Assembly: GCA_020853705.1 (NCBI GenBank)
Contig: JADYYK010000134.1
Location: 1-64,000 of the forward strand
Direction of reading: 5' to 3'
DNA from: Deltaproteobacteria bacterium
GTDB taxonomy: Bacteria > Myxococcota_A > Polyangia > Haliangiales > JADYYK01
Length of the DNA: 64,000 nt
This document shows positions 23,823 to 33,634 of the stretch, one piece after another. Made by a program: the position numbers and the translations under genes. The notes beneath the pieces are model-generated. The model made no database searches, had not been told where the DNA came from, and saw nothing but the letters and a program-made list of their open reading frames with translations. Within the stretch, counting starts at the first letter, position 1; each line of letters starts with the position of its first letter.

Positions 23823-24008
23823 ACCTCATCATGCACCTCATTCATTCGCGGCGGAGTCCTCGTGAGGGCGGGTACCAGAACTGGCATTTTCGCTGTGCAG
23901 ACTTCGTACGCTGGGGACGCAGGCTCCAGATCGGGGGCTGGAGACGCGGACCTTTGCGAGTATTTACAGTGGTTTGCGACGGGAACGGCTCTTGCTTTGT
24001 CAGCGCTC

Positions 24009-24686
24009 ATGAGCCGTCGCCTCGATGCAGGGCTGGCCGCGCTGGCCGCGGGATGTGGGCTGGTCGCGCTGACCCTGATGGGCGGCTGCATGGGCGAGGT
24101 GCAGCCCACCGGGCAGCAGGGTGTCGACGGCGGCGTCAGTGCTGCCGACGCGGCCCCGCGCAGCGCTGACGCTGCCCCGGTCGCGGTCGACGCCGCCCCT
24201 GGCGCCGCCGACGCCGCGCCGGGCGCCATCGACGCGGCCCCCACCGGCGTGACCGAGACGCTCACGGTGCAGTTCGACACCACCGCCAACGGCGGCCCTT
24301 ACGCGCCCCGCAACATCGTCGCGGTCTGGGTCACCGACTCCAACGGCGCCTTCGTCAAGACGCTGGGGCGCTGGGCCAACACCCGCGTCGACCACCTGGT
24401 GGCCTGGGGCCAGGCCTCGCCCAACGACCAGGACGCCATCTCGGGCGCCACCCGCGCCGCGCACACCGCCCGCCTCAGCGTCACCTGGGACATGAAGAGC
24501 AAGGCCGGTCAGGCCATGCCCGACGGCACCTACACCATCCGCATGGAGCTGGCGGACAGCAACGCCAGCCAGCCGGCGCAGAACCGCCAGGGCACCTTCA
24601 CCTTCGTGAAGAACGGCACCGCGGCGACCCAGACCGTCGCGAGCGGCGGCTTCGTCAACGTCGCCATCAGCTATAGCGGCCGCTGA
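24009..24686 (+). CDS. DUF2271-type lipoprotein
   Basis: 225 residues. ATG 24009 gives a signal with lipobox MGGC and an Asp/Ala repeat linker (ADAAP/VDAAP units, about 45-80). The C-terminal domain has IVAVWVTDSNGAFVKTLGRW, GATRAAHTARLSVTWDMK and DGTYTIRMELADSN, which matches DUF2271 (FlgD-Ig-like) periplasmic proteins. Such proteins often accompany redox or PepSY systems, but none is adjacent here. The 186 bp upstream are comparatively AT-rich and contain TACAGT at 23965-23970. Confidence 0.8.
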   Translation: MSRRLDAGLAALAAGCGLVALTLMGGCMGEVQPTGQQGVDGGVSAADAAPRSADAAPVAVDAAPGAADAAPGAIDAAPTGVTETLTVQFDTTANGGPYAPRNIVAVWVTDSNGAFVKTLGRWANTRVDHLVAWGQASPNDQDAISGATRAAHTARLSVTWDMKSKAGQAMPDGTYTIRMELADSNASQPAQNRQGTFTFVKNGTAATQTVASGGFVNVAISYSGR

Positions 24687-24696
24687 AGCGGCGCAC

Positions 24697-25200
24697 CTAC
24701 TCCTCCGAGTACGGCCCGCGCTCGTGCGCGCCGCCGCCCACGCTGTGCAGCCCGAGCCGCAGGCGCATGCGCACGGCCGGTCCGAAGCGCGTCTCGGCGC
24801 GGCCGGTGGTCACGAACCCGGCCTTGACATAGAAGCCCTCGGCCGGGCCCGCGGTGACCTCCATGTGATGAGCCCCGGCGCGCGCCGCGCGCTGCGCCGC
24901 GTCCAGCACCAGCTGGCGCCCGATCCCCGCGCCCATGTGGGCCGGCTCGACGAACAGCCCGTCGAGCTCGACCACGCCGCGCCGTGGCGCCAGCACCAGC
25001 GCGAAGCCGACCAGCACACCGCCGAGCTCGGCCACGCGCAGCCGCCGCTCGCGCAGGGCCAGCTCGGGCACGTCGATGACCTCCGGGTGCGCCAGCAGCG
25101 CGGCGCGATGCTGGTCCCACACCAGCGACGCGCGCCGCATCAGCTCGATGAGCGCGGCGCGCTCGCGCACCCGTCCGAAACGCAGCAGCACCGCGGCCAT
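24697..25200 (-). CDS. GNAT-family N-acetyltransferase
   Basis: 167 residues. The acetyl-CoA pyrophosphate loop is recognisable as VEPAHMGAGIGRQLVLDAAQRAA, preceded by LVGFALVLAPRRGVVELDGLFV and followed by EGFYVKAGFVTTG. Cytoplasmic; acceptor unknown. It is divergent from the DUF1993 gene. Confidence 0.87.
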   Translation of the reverse strand: MAAVLLRFGRVRERAALIELMRRASLVWDQHRAALLAHPEVIDVPELALRERRLRVAELGGVLVGFALVLAPRRGVVELDGLFVEPAHMGAGIGRQLVLDAAQRAARAGAHHMEVTAGPAEGFYVKAGFVTTGRAETRFGPAVRMRLRLGLHSVGGGAHERGPYSEE

Positions 25201-25258
25201 GGCCAGTTGTAGCGCGAATGCTGCACGGCGCGCGCGATGGATATGCTACGCGATCGCC

Positions 25259-25762
25259 ATGTCCATCCACCTGATCGTCCTCGAGATGAAGAAGCTACTG
25301 GGAAGCCTCGACCACTGCCTCGACAAGGCGGTCGCCTACGGCAGCGAGCGCAAGTTCGACGCCAACGTGCTGCTGCAGAGCCGCCTGGCGCCCGACATGT
25401 TCTCCCTGCTGCGCCAGATCCAGGCCGCCTGCGACCAGGCCAAGTACGCCGCCTCGCGCAGCGCCGGCAAGGAGCCGCCCGCGCACCCCGACAACGAGGC
25501 CAGCATCGACGACCTCAAGAAGCGCATCGGCGCCGTGGTCGCGTACCTCGGCACCTTCACCGCCGCAGACTTCGACGGCGTCGAGTCGCGCACCGTCAGC
25601 CTGCCGCGCTGGGAGGGCAAGAAGATGCCGGCGGCCGACTACTTCGTCGAGCACGCCATGCCCAACTTCTTTTTCCACTTCACCACCGCGTACGCCATCC
25701 TGCGCCACAACGGCGTCCCGGTCGGCAAGCGCGACTACCTCGGCGCCATCTCCTACAAGTAG
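25259..25762 (+). CDS. DUF1993-family protein
   Basis: 167 residues, no signal. Helical, with the family signature SRLAPDMFSLLRQIQAACDQAKYAA and a late FFHFTTAYAILRHNGVPVGKRDYL. DUF1993 belongs to the DinB/YfiT-like four-helix fold. Biochemical role unknown. TATGCT at 25242-25247 is a possible -10 (gap 11). Confidence 0.86.
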   Translation: MSIHLIVLEMKKLLGSLDHCLDKAVAYGSERKFDANVLLQSRLAPDMFSLLRQIQAACDQAKYAASRSAGKEPPAHPDNEASIDDLKKRIGAVVAYLGTFTAADFDGVESRTVSLPRWEGKKMPAADYFVEHAMPNFFFHFTTAYAILRHNGVPVGKRDYLGAISYK

Positions 25763-25799
25763 CGCGCGGGTCGCTTCAGCGCAGCCTGGACCTGGTCGC

Positions 25800-26459
25800 T
25801 CATGGCGCGGCCGCCGGGCCCGGCCAGGGCACACCGGGCGTGCAGCTGTCCACGAAGAGCTGGCCCTTGCGGGTGTCGTTGGGGATGAAGACCTGGTTGG
25901 TGGCCGACTGGGCATGGTCGGCGTCGCCTTCACAGTCGGCGCTCTGGCCGGGGCCGATCACGACGTGGGCGCCCAGCTTGATGGTGCAGCTGGAGACGGT
26001 GTCGAGCGCGCTCCACTCGGCGCAGATGGCGTTGTCGGCGCGGTAGGCCGCGACCGGGCCGACCGGCGCGGTCAGCGACCACCAGCCGCCCAGCTGGGTG
26101 TAGGCCTTGGAGGCGGTCCACACCCGATACACCGTGGTCGGCGCGGTGACCTGGTAGACCCGGCCGGTGCACAGCTTGCCCTGACCGGGGGCGCCGATGG
26201 CCAGCGCCAGCAGCGCGGCGTCGTCGACCGGGGTCATGCCCGCGGGCGCCGCGATGGTGCCGACGCAGGCGGGGCCGGCGGTCGCGTCGGGCGGTGGCGA
26301 TGGCGATGGCGATGGCGATGGCGATGGCGATGGCGATGGCGATGGCGAAGCCGTGACAACAGGGGCCGAGCGATGGGCGCCGCGGGCGCCACCACAGCCC
26401 GGGACCAGGACGACGACCACACCGCAGAGGACGAAACCACGCACCAGAGAGCCGCTCAT
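25800..26459 (-). CDS. Lipoprotein with (Ser-Pro)n linker, unknown
   Basis: 219 residues. Signal with lipobox LVPGC. A linker of about ten Ser-Pro dipeptides (residues 37-57) is encoded by a hexanucleotide repeat whose length could vary. The remaining 160 residues are beta-rich with several Cys (GPACVGTI, KLCTGRVYQV, ADCEGDADH). The outer part probably faces the exterior on a flexible stalk. No family was recognised. Confidence 0.75.
   Translation of the reverse strand: MSGSLVRGFVLCGVVVVLVPGCGGARGAHRSAPVVTASPSPSPSPSPSPSPSPSPPPDATAGPACVGTIAAPAGMTPVDDAALLALAIGAPGQGKLCTGRVYQVTAPTTVYRVWTASKAYTQLGGWWSLTAPVGPVAAYRADNAICAEWSALDTVSSCTIKLGAHVVIGPGQSADCEGDADHAQSATNQVFIPNDTRKGQLFVDSCTPGVPWPGPAAAP
26296..26348. 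repeat. Hexanucleotide repeat (GGCGAT), about 9 units, within a lipoprotein gene
   Basis: Eight complete GGCGAT units plus a partial ninth in tandem, in frame, encoding the Ser-Pro linker on the minus strand. Confidence 0.9.
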
Positions 26460-26466
26460 CGCGGCA

Positions 26467-26472
26467 AAGTTA
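26467..26472 (-). promoter_or_regulatory. -10 box TAACTT, 7 nt before ATG 26459
   Basis: On the minus strand TAACTT then seven bases and ATG; leaderless geometry. Confidence 0.4.
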
Positions 26473-26477
26473 GCACC

Positions 26478-26882
26478 TCAGGCCGAGTGCTGGGCGGCGG
26501 CGATCTGGAGCTTGAGCTCGATGGGCAGGTTGCTCCAGCGCTCGATCACGGCGTCGCCGGCCAGGCGCAGCTCCATGCGGCCCTCGAAGCACAGGTGCTT
26601 ACCGGTGGCGGCGCGGCCGTCGAGGGCGCCCTGGTGAGTGCCCGAGAAGGTGTAGTGCACCACGACCTGGTCAGCCAGCTGGGGCGACAGGTCGACCTCC
26701 AGCCGGGCGTCGGGGAACGCCGCCAGCATGGCCTGGACCTGCTCGGCGACCGCCAGCCGGCCCCAGCCAGGGCCGTGGATGAGGTCGTGACAGACCAGGG
26801 CGTCATCGTAGAGATCGAGGTAGTCGTCGAGGCGGCGCTCGTTGAGGGCGGCGAAGGCGGCGTGGACCAGCTCGAGGGGCAT
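26478..26882 (-). CDS. SnoaL-like (NTF2-fold) protein
   Basis: 134 residues from ATG 26882. MPLELVHAAFAALNERRLDDYLDLYDDALVCHD opens the fold, and VAEQVQAMLAAFPDARLEVD plus VVHYTFSGTHQGALDG are characteristic of the ester-cyclase / SnoaL-like branch. The role could be a small-molecule isomerase or hydrolase, or non-enzymatic. Confidence 0.82.
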   Translation of the reverse strand: MPLELVHAAFAALNERRLDDYLDLYDDALVCHDLIHGPGWGRLAVAEQVQAMLAAFPDARLEVDLSPQLADQVVVHYTFSGTHQGALDGRAATGKHLCFEGRMELRLAGDAVIERWSNLPIELKLQIAAAQHSA

Positions 26883-27027
26883 GACGACCCCCGGGTACTG
26901 CAACCGCGGCGCCAGCGTGGGGCCTCGTCATCCTCGACGGTTGCGCGTGGCCCCCCGTGTGCTGTGCAGCGTTCGTACTGTGCATGTGTACGCGCCGCGG
27001 GACGTCACCGCGGCGGCGCGGCGCGGC

Positions 27028-28437
27028 TCAGCGGAAGAAGCTGTAGCCCGGGATGCTGGCGTCGTCGGGGCTGTAGAAGGCGACCTGCCACGGCGCCAGA
27101 GTGACCGTCAGCGACCCGGATTGCATCCTGATCGTGGGCGCGGCGCCGGCGAGATCGCGCAGCGGCAGCGCGTCATGCAGGTGCGAGTGGGTCGGGAAGA
27201 TGCGCGCCCGCACGGCGGCCGGGCTGGCGTTGGCGACTATCAGCACGGTCTCGGCGGCGCGCGCGGTGATGCGCGCGAACACGATCAGGCCGGGGGCGCC
27301 GGGCTGCGGCATGCCGAGGTAGCCGCCCTCGCGCAGCGCCGGGTGGCTGCGGCGCAGCGCGGTCAGCGCGCGCAGCTCGGCGCTGACGGCAGGCTCGAGA
27401 CTCGCGCTGTCGCCCGCCCACGGCATCACGCCGCGGTTGTCGGGATCGGCGCCGCCGCTGAGGCCCAGCTCCTCGCCGTAGTAGCAGTGCGGTACCCCCG
27501 GGCTGGCGCAGGCCATGGCGCGCGCGAACGAGCGCGCCGCGGCGTCGGGCACCAGGGTGGCCAGCCGCGGGGTGTCGTGCGTGGCCAGCACGTTCCAGCT
27601 GCGCAGCAGCGCCTCGGGGCGATAGCGCCGAGCCATCTCGTCGAGGTTGTGCTGCACCTGCGCGGGCGCGACCTCGCCGCGCGCGACGCCGAGGATGCTC
27701 TCGCGGAACCAGTAGTTCATGACGCCGTCGAGGCGGCCGCGGGCGACCCAGTCGGCGGCGAAGGCCATGACCTCACCGATGACGCCGTCGCGCGCGCCCT
27801 CGGCGCGGCCGATGGCGGCGGCGCGGGCGCACATCTCGAGGCCGAGGTCGTTGGCGCAGTCGAGCCTGAAGCCGGTGGCGCCCCGGCGCAGCCAGCGCCG
27901 CAGCACGGCGTCCTCGGCGTCGAACAGGGCGGCCGCTACCGGCGCGTGGCCGAGGTCGAGCTCGGGCAGGTGGCCATGGCCGCGCCAGCGCGCATAGTCG
28001 GTCGGGTGGCTGCGGAACTTGAACCAGGCCGCACGCGCGCCCGCGGCGTCGGCGCGCGCCTCGGCGAACCAGGGGTGGCCCTCGCCGACGTGGTTGAAGA
28101 CGCCGTCGAGGATGACGCCGAGGTCGCGGCCACGGCAGGCCTCGACCAGGGTGCGCCACGCGGGCTCGCCGCCGAAGCGCGGGTCGATGTCGTCGAAGCT
28201 GTCGGTGTCGTACTTGTGGTTCGACGGCGCCGGGAAGATCGGCGTCAGGTAGATCGCGTCGGCGCCGAGGTCGGTGATGTGGCCGAGGCGTGCGGCCACC
28301 CCGTCCAGGGTGCCGCCAGCGTGGTGCAGCCAGGGCTGGTGGTCGGCCGGCAGCGCGGGCAGCTCTTTCCCGCCGGGGCCGGCGAAGCGGTCGACGAAGA
28401 CCTGGTAGATCAGGTTGCGCGGGGCGGCCGGCGGCAT
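27028..28437 (-). CDS. Alpha-amylase-family (GH13) glycosidase
   Basis: 469 residues from ATG 28437, without a signal, so probably cytoplasmic. GH13 regions in order: IYQVFVDRF at the start, ADAIYLTPIFPAPSNHKYD, GVILDGVFNHVG, nucleophile Asp in GFRLDCAND, acid/base Glu in GVIGEVM, and the transition-state Asp in LATHDTPRL. A short C-terminal beta domain follows. It acts on alpha-glucans or maltodextrins; exact specificity unknown. A longer N-terminus is possible in frame but is Arg-rich and not family-like. Confidence 0.9.
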   Translation of the reverse strand: MPPAAPRNLIYQVFVDRFAGPGGKELPALPADHQPWLHHAGGTLDGVAARLGHITDLGADAIYLTPIFPAPSNHKYDTDSFDDIDPRFGGEPAWRTLVEACRGRDLGVILDGVFNHVGEGHPWFAEARADAAGARAAWFKFRSHPTDYARWRGHGHLPELDLGHAPVAAALFDAEDAVLRRWLRRGATGFRLDCANDLGLEMCARAAAIGRAEGARDGVIGEVMAFAADWVARGRLDGVMNYWFRESILGVARGEVAPAQVQHNLDEMARRYRPEALLRSWNVLATHDTPRLATLVPDAAARSFARAMACASPGVPHCYYGEELGLSGGADPDNRGVMPWAGDSASLEPAVSAELRALTALRRSHPALREGGYLGMPQPGAPGLIVFARITARAAETVLIVANASPAAVRARIFPTHSHLHDALPLRDLAGAAPTIRMQSGSLTVTLAPWQVAFYSPDDASIPGYSFFR

Positions 28438-28446
28438 GACCCCGCG

Positions 28447-28452
28447 ATAGTA
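28447..28452 (-). promoter_or_regulatory. -10 box TACTAT, 9 nt before ATG 28437
   Basis: On the minus strand GAG-TACTAT, nine bases, then the glycosidase ATG. Confidence 0.4.
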
Positions 28453-28528
28453 CTCGCCCTGGCGGCCCGAAACGCCCGTCCCGGCCAGATGTTCCACCGA
28501 GATCACAGCCCGGCCACCCCGGCTGCGG

Positions 28529-28534
28529 TATGCT
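28529..28534 (+). promoter_or_regulatory. -10 box TATGCT, 7 nt before ATG 28542
   Basis: GCGG-TATGCT followed by seven bases and ATG; leaderless geometry. Confidence 0.5.
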
Positions 28535-28541
28535 CCCCGCC

Positions 28542-29198
28542 ATGAACGGTGGTCGTCTGCTCCTGTGCTGCTTGCTGATGGGCGCGTGTGTGGGGTGCGC
28601 CACCGGTGGGACCGCGGGGGTCGGCGACGACGACGTCGGGGGCACCGACGCCGCGGTGAGCGGTGACGGGGGCGGACCACGCGACGCCACGCTGGTCGAT
28701 CGCCAGCTGCCCGCGGTCGACGCGCGCGTCGTCGACGGCGCGACCACGATGCCCGACGCCAGCACGCCGACCGGCTGCATGGGCACCACCACCTGCAACA
28801 GCGTCAGCAGCCTGGGCACCATCAGCGGCGACACCGGCGCGCAGACGCTGTCGGCCCAGGGCTACCAGTCGACCTGGATCCGCGTGCGCACCACCGAGGA
28901 CTATGACGGCATCGATGCCGTCAGCATGACCTTCCGCGCCACCTTGACCTCGCCGGCCTCGGCCAACTTCGACCTCTACCTCTACGTCAACACCGGCGCC
29001 GACGTGCTGGAGTGCACCACGCCGCGCGGCAGCGCGACCACCACCGGCACCGACGTGGTGAATCTGCAGTGGGGCGAGACCGGCATCGTCGCCAACGGCT
29101 CCGACGACGACCGCGACGTCATGATCGAGGTGCGCAACGTGTCGGGCACCTGCGCCGTCGGCCAGACCTGGTCACTGGCGCTGATCGGCAACCAGTAG
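28542..29198 (+). CDS. Lipoprotein, unknown function
   Basis: 218 residues. ATG 28542 places a signal with a Cys-rich end (lipobox CVGC) correctly; an earlier in-frame start would add three residues. A Gly/Asp-rich linker is followed by a compact beta domain (STWIRVRTTEDYDG, NFDLYLYVNTG, TWSLALIGNQ) resembling pre-peptidase C-terminal domains with PPC-type Asp/Asn turns. Probably surface exposed. It diverges from the GH13 gene. Confidence 0.76.
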   Translation: MNGGRLLLCCLLMGACVGCATGGTAGVGDDDVGGTDAAVSGDGGGPRDATLVDRQLPAVDARVVDGATTMPDASTPTGCMGTTTCNSVSSLGTISGDTGAQTLSAQGYQSTWIRVRTTEDYDGIDAVSMTFRATLTSPASANFDLYLYVNTGADVLECTTPRGSATTTGTDVVNLQWGETGIVANGSDDDRDVMIEVRNVSGTCAVGQTWSLALIGNQ

Positions 29199-29229
29199 CC
29201 CCCGCCAGCCCCGCGGCGCGGGCCAGGCG

Positions 29230-30408
29230 TCAGTTGCCTGCGAGCAGCTTGCCGTTCTCGATCTTGGCCACGGTGACGCCCTGGTCGCGCAGCCAGATCG
29301 AGAGCAGCTTCTTCTTGAAGTGCTTCTTGAGGTGCCCGGCCACCAGCTTCCACAGCTTGCCGGCGTCGGCCTTGGCCGCCTTGTCGTAGGGCGGCGCGCT
29401 CCAGCTGGCCGGCCGCGTGAAGCCGAGGATGCTCTCGCCGCGCTGCCACTTGCCGATGGGCTCGAGCTGGAAGCCCAGCGGGCGCACGCCGTCGAGCAGG
29501 GTCAGCCAGGCCAGCCCCTCGGTGTACAGCCCCTGGTCGAAGTGCGGGACCTCCTGGCCGTCGACCTCGAAAGTGGTGGCGAACGCGATCTCGTTGCCGT
29601 AGCTCCAGGACGACTGGCCGGGCGGATAGCTCAGCTTGCCCAGCCCGAAGCTGTACTTCTGGGCCTTGCCCGGCCGCACCGCCTTGAGCTGCTTGGTCTT
29701 CTCGGCCATGACGGCGACCGTGGGCGGGCCATTCCTGCCGGCGCTGAACGAGTAGGCCCCCTTGAAGGTGCCGATGATCTTGCAGCGCACGGTGACGTCG
29801 AGCGGCGCGTTGCGCAGGTTCACGAGGTCGCCCGAGCACACCGCGCTGTCGCCCGAGGTGAAGCTGAAGGTCGACAGCGTCTTGGCCCGTGGCGTCGCCG
29901 CGATGGTGTAGGCGCCGGGATCGTCGAGCATGGTGAAGCCGTTGCCGACCAGCGGCGGCACCCCGCGGCTGGACAGCGAGACGCGGTCGTTGCCCATGAA
30001 CTGCAGGAACAGTGACCAGTCGCGCGGCACCGTGGTGACCTGGTCGACGCGGCCATAGGCCTCGCGCGCCAGCGCACGCAGCTCGTCCCACGAGGGCGCG
30101 TCACCGGCGAGCACCACGTGGACCAGCTCGCGCTCGGGCACCAGCTTGGCCAGCAGCACGACGTGGCCGGGGCCGATGATGGCCTGGCCGTCGAGCGCGG
30201 GGGCCGCCGGGGTCGAGGGCGCTGGTCTCGGCGCCGCCTCAGGCTCCGGGTCGGGTGGCGACACCGGCCCGGCCGGCGCCCCGGTCGCCGACGGCGACGG
30301 CGACGGCGGCAGCTTCGGCCGCGAGGTCTGCGACGACGTCTGCGCCGCCGCCTCACCCATGCCCTGCACCAGGACCAGCAGCCCCCCCAGCCACCACAGT
30401 CGCCGCAT
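29230..30408 (-). CDS. Secreted/periplasmic protein, unknown
   Basis: 392 residues. The signal peptide ends at GEAAAQTSS. A Pro/Ser/Ala-rich linker (about 25-75) precedes about 315 residues of mixed alpha/beta sequence with repeated beta hairpins (STFSFTSGDSAVCSGDLVNL, KGAYSFSAGRNGPP) and a basic helical end (HLKKHFKKKLLSIWLRDQG). It may share transcription with the upstream lipoprotein gene (61 bp gap). No family was recognised. Confidence 0.75.
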   Translation of the reverse strand: MRRLWWLGGLLVLVQGMGEAAAQTSSQTSRPKLPPSPSPSATGAPAGPVSPPDPEPEAAPRPAPSTPAAPALDGQAIIGPGHVVLLAKLVPERELVHVVLAGDAPSWDELRALAREAYGRVDQVTTVPRDWSLFLQFMGNDRVSLSSRGVPPLVGNGFTMLDDPGAYTIAATPRAKTLSTFSFTSGDSAVCSGDLVNLRNAPLDVTVRCKIIGTFKGAYSFSAGRNGPPTVAVMAEKTKQLKAVRPGKAQKYSFGLGKLSYPPGQSSWSYGNEIAFATTFEVDGQEVPHFDQGLYTEGLAWLTLLDGVRPLGFQLEPIGKWQRGESILGFTRPASWSAPPYDKAAKADAGKLWKLVAGHLKKHFKKKLLSIWLRDQGVTVAKIENGKLLAGN

Positions 30409-30468
30409 GGCGCCATCATCGCCGATGTCGGCGGGCGGGGAAAGCGCGTGTGGCCAGTGCACCGATCG

Positions 30469-31113
<645 letters not shown>

Positions 31114-31196
31114 CACCCTGAAGAACGGCGCGGCCGCCCCGGCCATTTCAGGACTGCCCGCTCGCCCCATGAGGCATTTCGCCTCGCCTCAGGGCG

Positions 31197-33062
31197 TCAG
31201 TGCCCCGCGCGGGCCCCCGGCTTGGCGTTCCAGATGCGCAGCGTCAGCAGGAAGCCGATGACCGCGAACGGCAGCATGAACAGCGGCCAGTAGCCCCAGC
31301 TGCGCGGCGTCAGGTAGCCCAGCGCGACCGCCTGCAGCGAGGTGCCGAGGTACACGAAGCCGTCGATCAGGCCGACCGCCGTCGCGGCGCCCTTGCGACC
31401 GCCGAAGTCCATCGTCGCGGTGCCCGACAAGAGGCCGTGCGTCCCGATCACGCACAGCGACATCACGAACACGATGATGCCCAGCCACAGCGGCGACATG
31501 GTCGACACCGGCCCGGCCTTGATGGAGCGGGTGTCGCCGGCGCGCATCCGCGAGCCCGGATCGCGCAGCCTGAGGTCCAGCTCCTGGCCGCCACGCAGCA
31601 CGCGCACCAGGATGGGCCCCTCGTGCGGGGCCCCGGTGAAGGCCTGGCGCGGCGAGTTGGTGCACATGCAGCGCGCGCTGTCGTACTTCGCGCCGTCCTT
31701 GCAGACAGCCGGGATGCACGCGATGGCCTTCTGCACCTCGGACCAGTGCTTGCCGATGGCCACGCCCTCGACCGCCAGCACGCGATCGCCGGCCTTCAGC
31801 TGGTCCAGCTTGGCCTCCGCGGCCTTCTTGTCGAAGCGGCTCCACGCCACCGTGGTGGTGGTGGTGCCCAGCGTGAAGTACATCGCCCCCGCCGCCACCG
31901 CCAGCCCGAGGTACAGGCCACCCGCCGCGGGCGCGCGCCGGCTGCCGAAGAAGATGTCGCTGACCCAGCCCGCGACGTTGCCGCCGATGACGCCGGCCAC
32001 CATCAGGAGGCCGCCCCACCCCGCCGACATGAACGGCGCCAGGAAGATGAGGCCGCCGCTGACATACAGCACGCCCTTGCGCGTGGCCGCCTTGCGCGCC
32101 AGCACCAGGAACCCGATCCCCACCGTGAAGCAGCCCACGATGTAGTACCAGTGCGCCCACGAGCCGTAGCGCAGCCAGTGCGCGTCGGGCAGCACCAGCC
32201 ACTCCTTGGCGTAGATCGGGTACCAGTTCATGACGCCCTGGCGCAGCACGCCGGTGCAGAACTCGATGAAGGCGATGGTCAGCACGATGGGGTTGGTCAG
32301 GATGCGCTTCATCACCGCCATCAGGCGCACCGGCCCGCTGTCGGTGCTGCTGTCGCCGTCACCACAGTCGAAGTCCTGGTGGCCCGCCTGCGACGGCTTG
32401 TCGCGCAGCAGCAGGAACTCGATGACCAGCATGGCGCCCAGCAGCGCCGCCGGGCCGTAGAACACCCACTTGGCCGCCTGCGCCCGCGAGCCGCCGCCCG
32501 AGGCCACGAAGTCGAGCACCCAGCCGTTGACGGTGAAGGCGAGGAAGATGCCGCTCGAGATCATGGTGCCGAAGATCCCCGAGAAGCCGCCGCGCTCGCG
32601 CACGTGGAACCAGTGCGCGTTGACCTTGACGATGGCCACCGCGCCGAAACTCTGGAAGTACATGTTGACGACGTAGAGGATCGAGAAGATGAGGCGCAGG
32701 TTCGAGGTATTGCCGCCGGTCGCCGTCATGCTGGCGGCCTCGAGCCCCATCAGCAGGTTGGCCACCGCCGCGCCCGCCAGCGCGATCAGCATGGCCTTCT
32801 TGCCGCCGATCTTGTCGGTCAGCGGCCCGTTGATCACGAAGGCGATGCCATAGACCAGGGTGCCGGCGCCGAAGATGACGCCGAAGTCCTCCTTGGTCAT
32901 GACCTCGCCGAGCGCGTTCTTGGCGACGGTCAGGTTGTAGCGCCCCATGTACAGGAACGCGTACGCCAGCCCGAGCGGGAACCAGTTCAGGAAGCGGCGC
33001 AGCCGGAACGCGCTGGAGTGCGCGGGAGGTCCCGACCCTGTCGTTGCGGCTGCAGGTTGCAC
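31197..33062 (-). CDS. GlpT/UhpT-like MFS transporter with inserted PDZ-like domain
   Basis: 621 residues from GTG 33062. The N-terminal half reads as an organophosphate:phosphate antiporter (FLNWFPLGLAYAFLYMGRYNLTVAKN, NGPLTDKIGGKKAML, NAHWFHVRERGGFSG). Between membrane helices near residues 400 and 525 is a soluble insert. It contains LKAGDRVLAVEGVAIGKHW and ILVRVLRGGQELDLRLR, the usual landmarks of a PDZ domain, plus a four-Cys stretch (IACIPAVCKDGAKYDSARCMC). The last helices then resume (TMDFGGRKGAATAVGLIDGF). The substrate is unknown. The gene is 83 bp downstream of the usp gene, on the same strand, and may be read from its sigma-54 promoter. Confidence 0.85.
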   Translation of the reverse strand: MQPAAATTGSGPPAHSSAFRLRRFLNWFPLGLAYAFLYMGRYNLTVAKNALGEVMTKEDFGVIFGAGTLVYGIAFVINGPLTDKIGGKKAMLIALAGAAVANLLMGLEAASMTATGGNTSNLRLIFSILYVVNMYFQSFGAVAIVKVNAHWFHVRERGGFSGIFGTMISSGIFLAFTVNGWVLDFVASGGGSRAQAAKWVFYGPAALLGAMLVIEFLLLRDKPSQAGHQDFDCGDGDSSTDSGPVRLMAVMKRILTNPIVLTIAFIEFCTGVLRQGVMNWYPIYAKEWLVLPDAHWLRYGSWAHWYYIVGCFTVGIGFLVLARKAATRKGVLYVSGGLIFLAPFMSAGWGGLLMVAGVIGGNVAGWVSDIFFGSRRAPAAGGLYLGLAVAAGAMYFTLGTTTTTVAWSRFDKKAAEAKLDQLKAGDRVLAVEGVAIGKHWSEVQKAIACIPAVCKDGAKYDSARCMCTNSPRQAFTGAPHEGPILVRVLRGGQELDLRLRDPGSRMRAGDTRSIKAGPVSTMSPLWLGIIVFVMSLCVIGTHGLLSGTATMDFGGRKGAATAVGLIDGFVYLGTSLQAVALGYLTPRSWGYWPLFMLPFAVIGFLLTLRIWNAKPGARAGH

Positions 33063-33145
33063 GGCCGCGTTCCTACTTCGACGGGTCGGTAGCGGTCAAG
33101 TGACATGGCGGTGTCGGCCCTCCGGGCCGGACAGCCGCCGGCCGG

Positions 33146-33610
33146 CTATATCGCGCGGGGCGGGACCACCACCACCGGGATGTGGGTGTGGCGCACCACG
33201 TGCTCCGCCACCGAACCCAGCACCAGCCGCTTGAAGCCGGTGCGTCCGTGGGTGCCGATGACCACGGCGTCGGCATTGTTCTTTTTGGCGTAGTCGAGCA
33301 GGGCGTGGTGGATGTCGTAGGCCACGATGACGTCGCCAGTGACGCGCTCGACGCCAGCGTCCAGCGCCGACTGGCGCCAGCGCTCCAGCTCCTTGCCGAG
33401 GTCGGTCTCGAGCTGGGTCAGCAGGTCTGCGGGCGGGAAGATGGGCTCGGCCATGGCGGCACCGACCGGGGGCTTGAGCACGTGGACCAGCGCCAGCTGG
33501 GCGCCGTTCTGACACGCCAGGGTGATGGCGTTGGCGAGAGCCACCCGGGCGCAGTCGGAGAAATCGACCGCGCAGACGATCTTTTGCCAGGTTGCGGTTG
33601 CAGGGGCCAT
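33146..33610 (-). CDS. Universal stress protein (UspA family)
   Basis: 154 residues from ATG 33610, preceded by AGGAGG. One Usp domain: KIVCAVDFSDCARVAL at the start and the ATP-binding signature VVIGTHGRTGFKRLVLGSVAEHVVRHTHIPVVVV (G-2x-G-9x-G-S/T) at the end. It is cytoplasmic; such proteins help survival under oxygen, redox or starvation stress. It is divergent from a second usp gene across a 172-bp region with two sigma-54 promoters and two shared CGCA-N5-TGCG sites. Confidence 0.93.
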   Translation of the reverse strand: MAPATATWQKIVCAVDFSDCARVALANAITLACQNGAQLALVHVLKPPVGAAMAEPIFPPADLLTQLETDLGKELERWRQSALDAGVERVTGDVIVAYDIHHALLDYAKKNNADAVVIGTHGRTGFKRLVLGSVAEHVVRHTHIPVVVVPPRAI

Positions 33611-33634
33611 GGCGAACCTCCTGCCCTGCTGCAC

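Noticed and set aside
26290-26350. CRISPR-like array
   Set aside because: Six-base units without spacers, in frame within a lipoprotein gene; a microsatellite.
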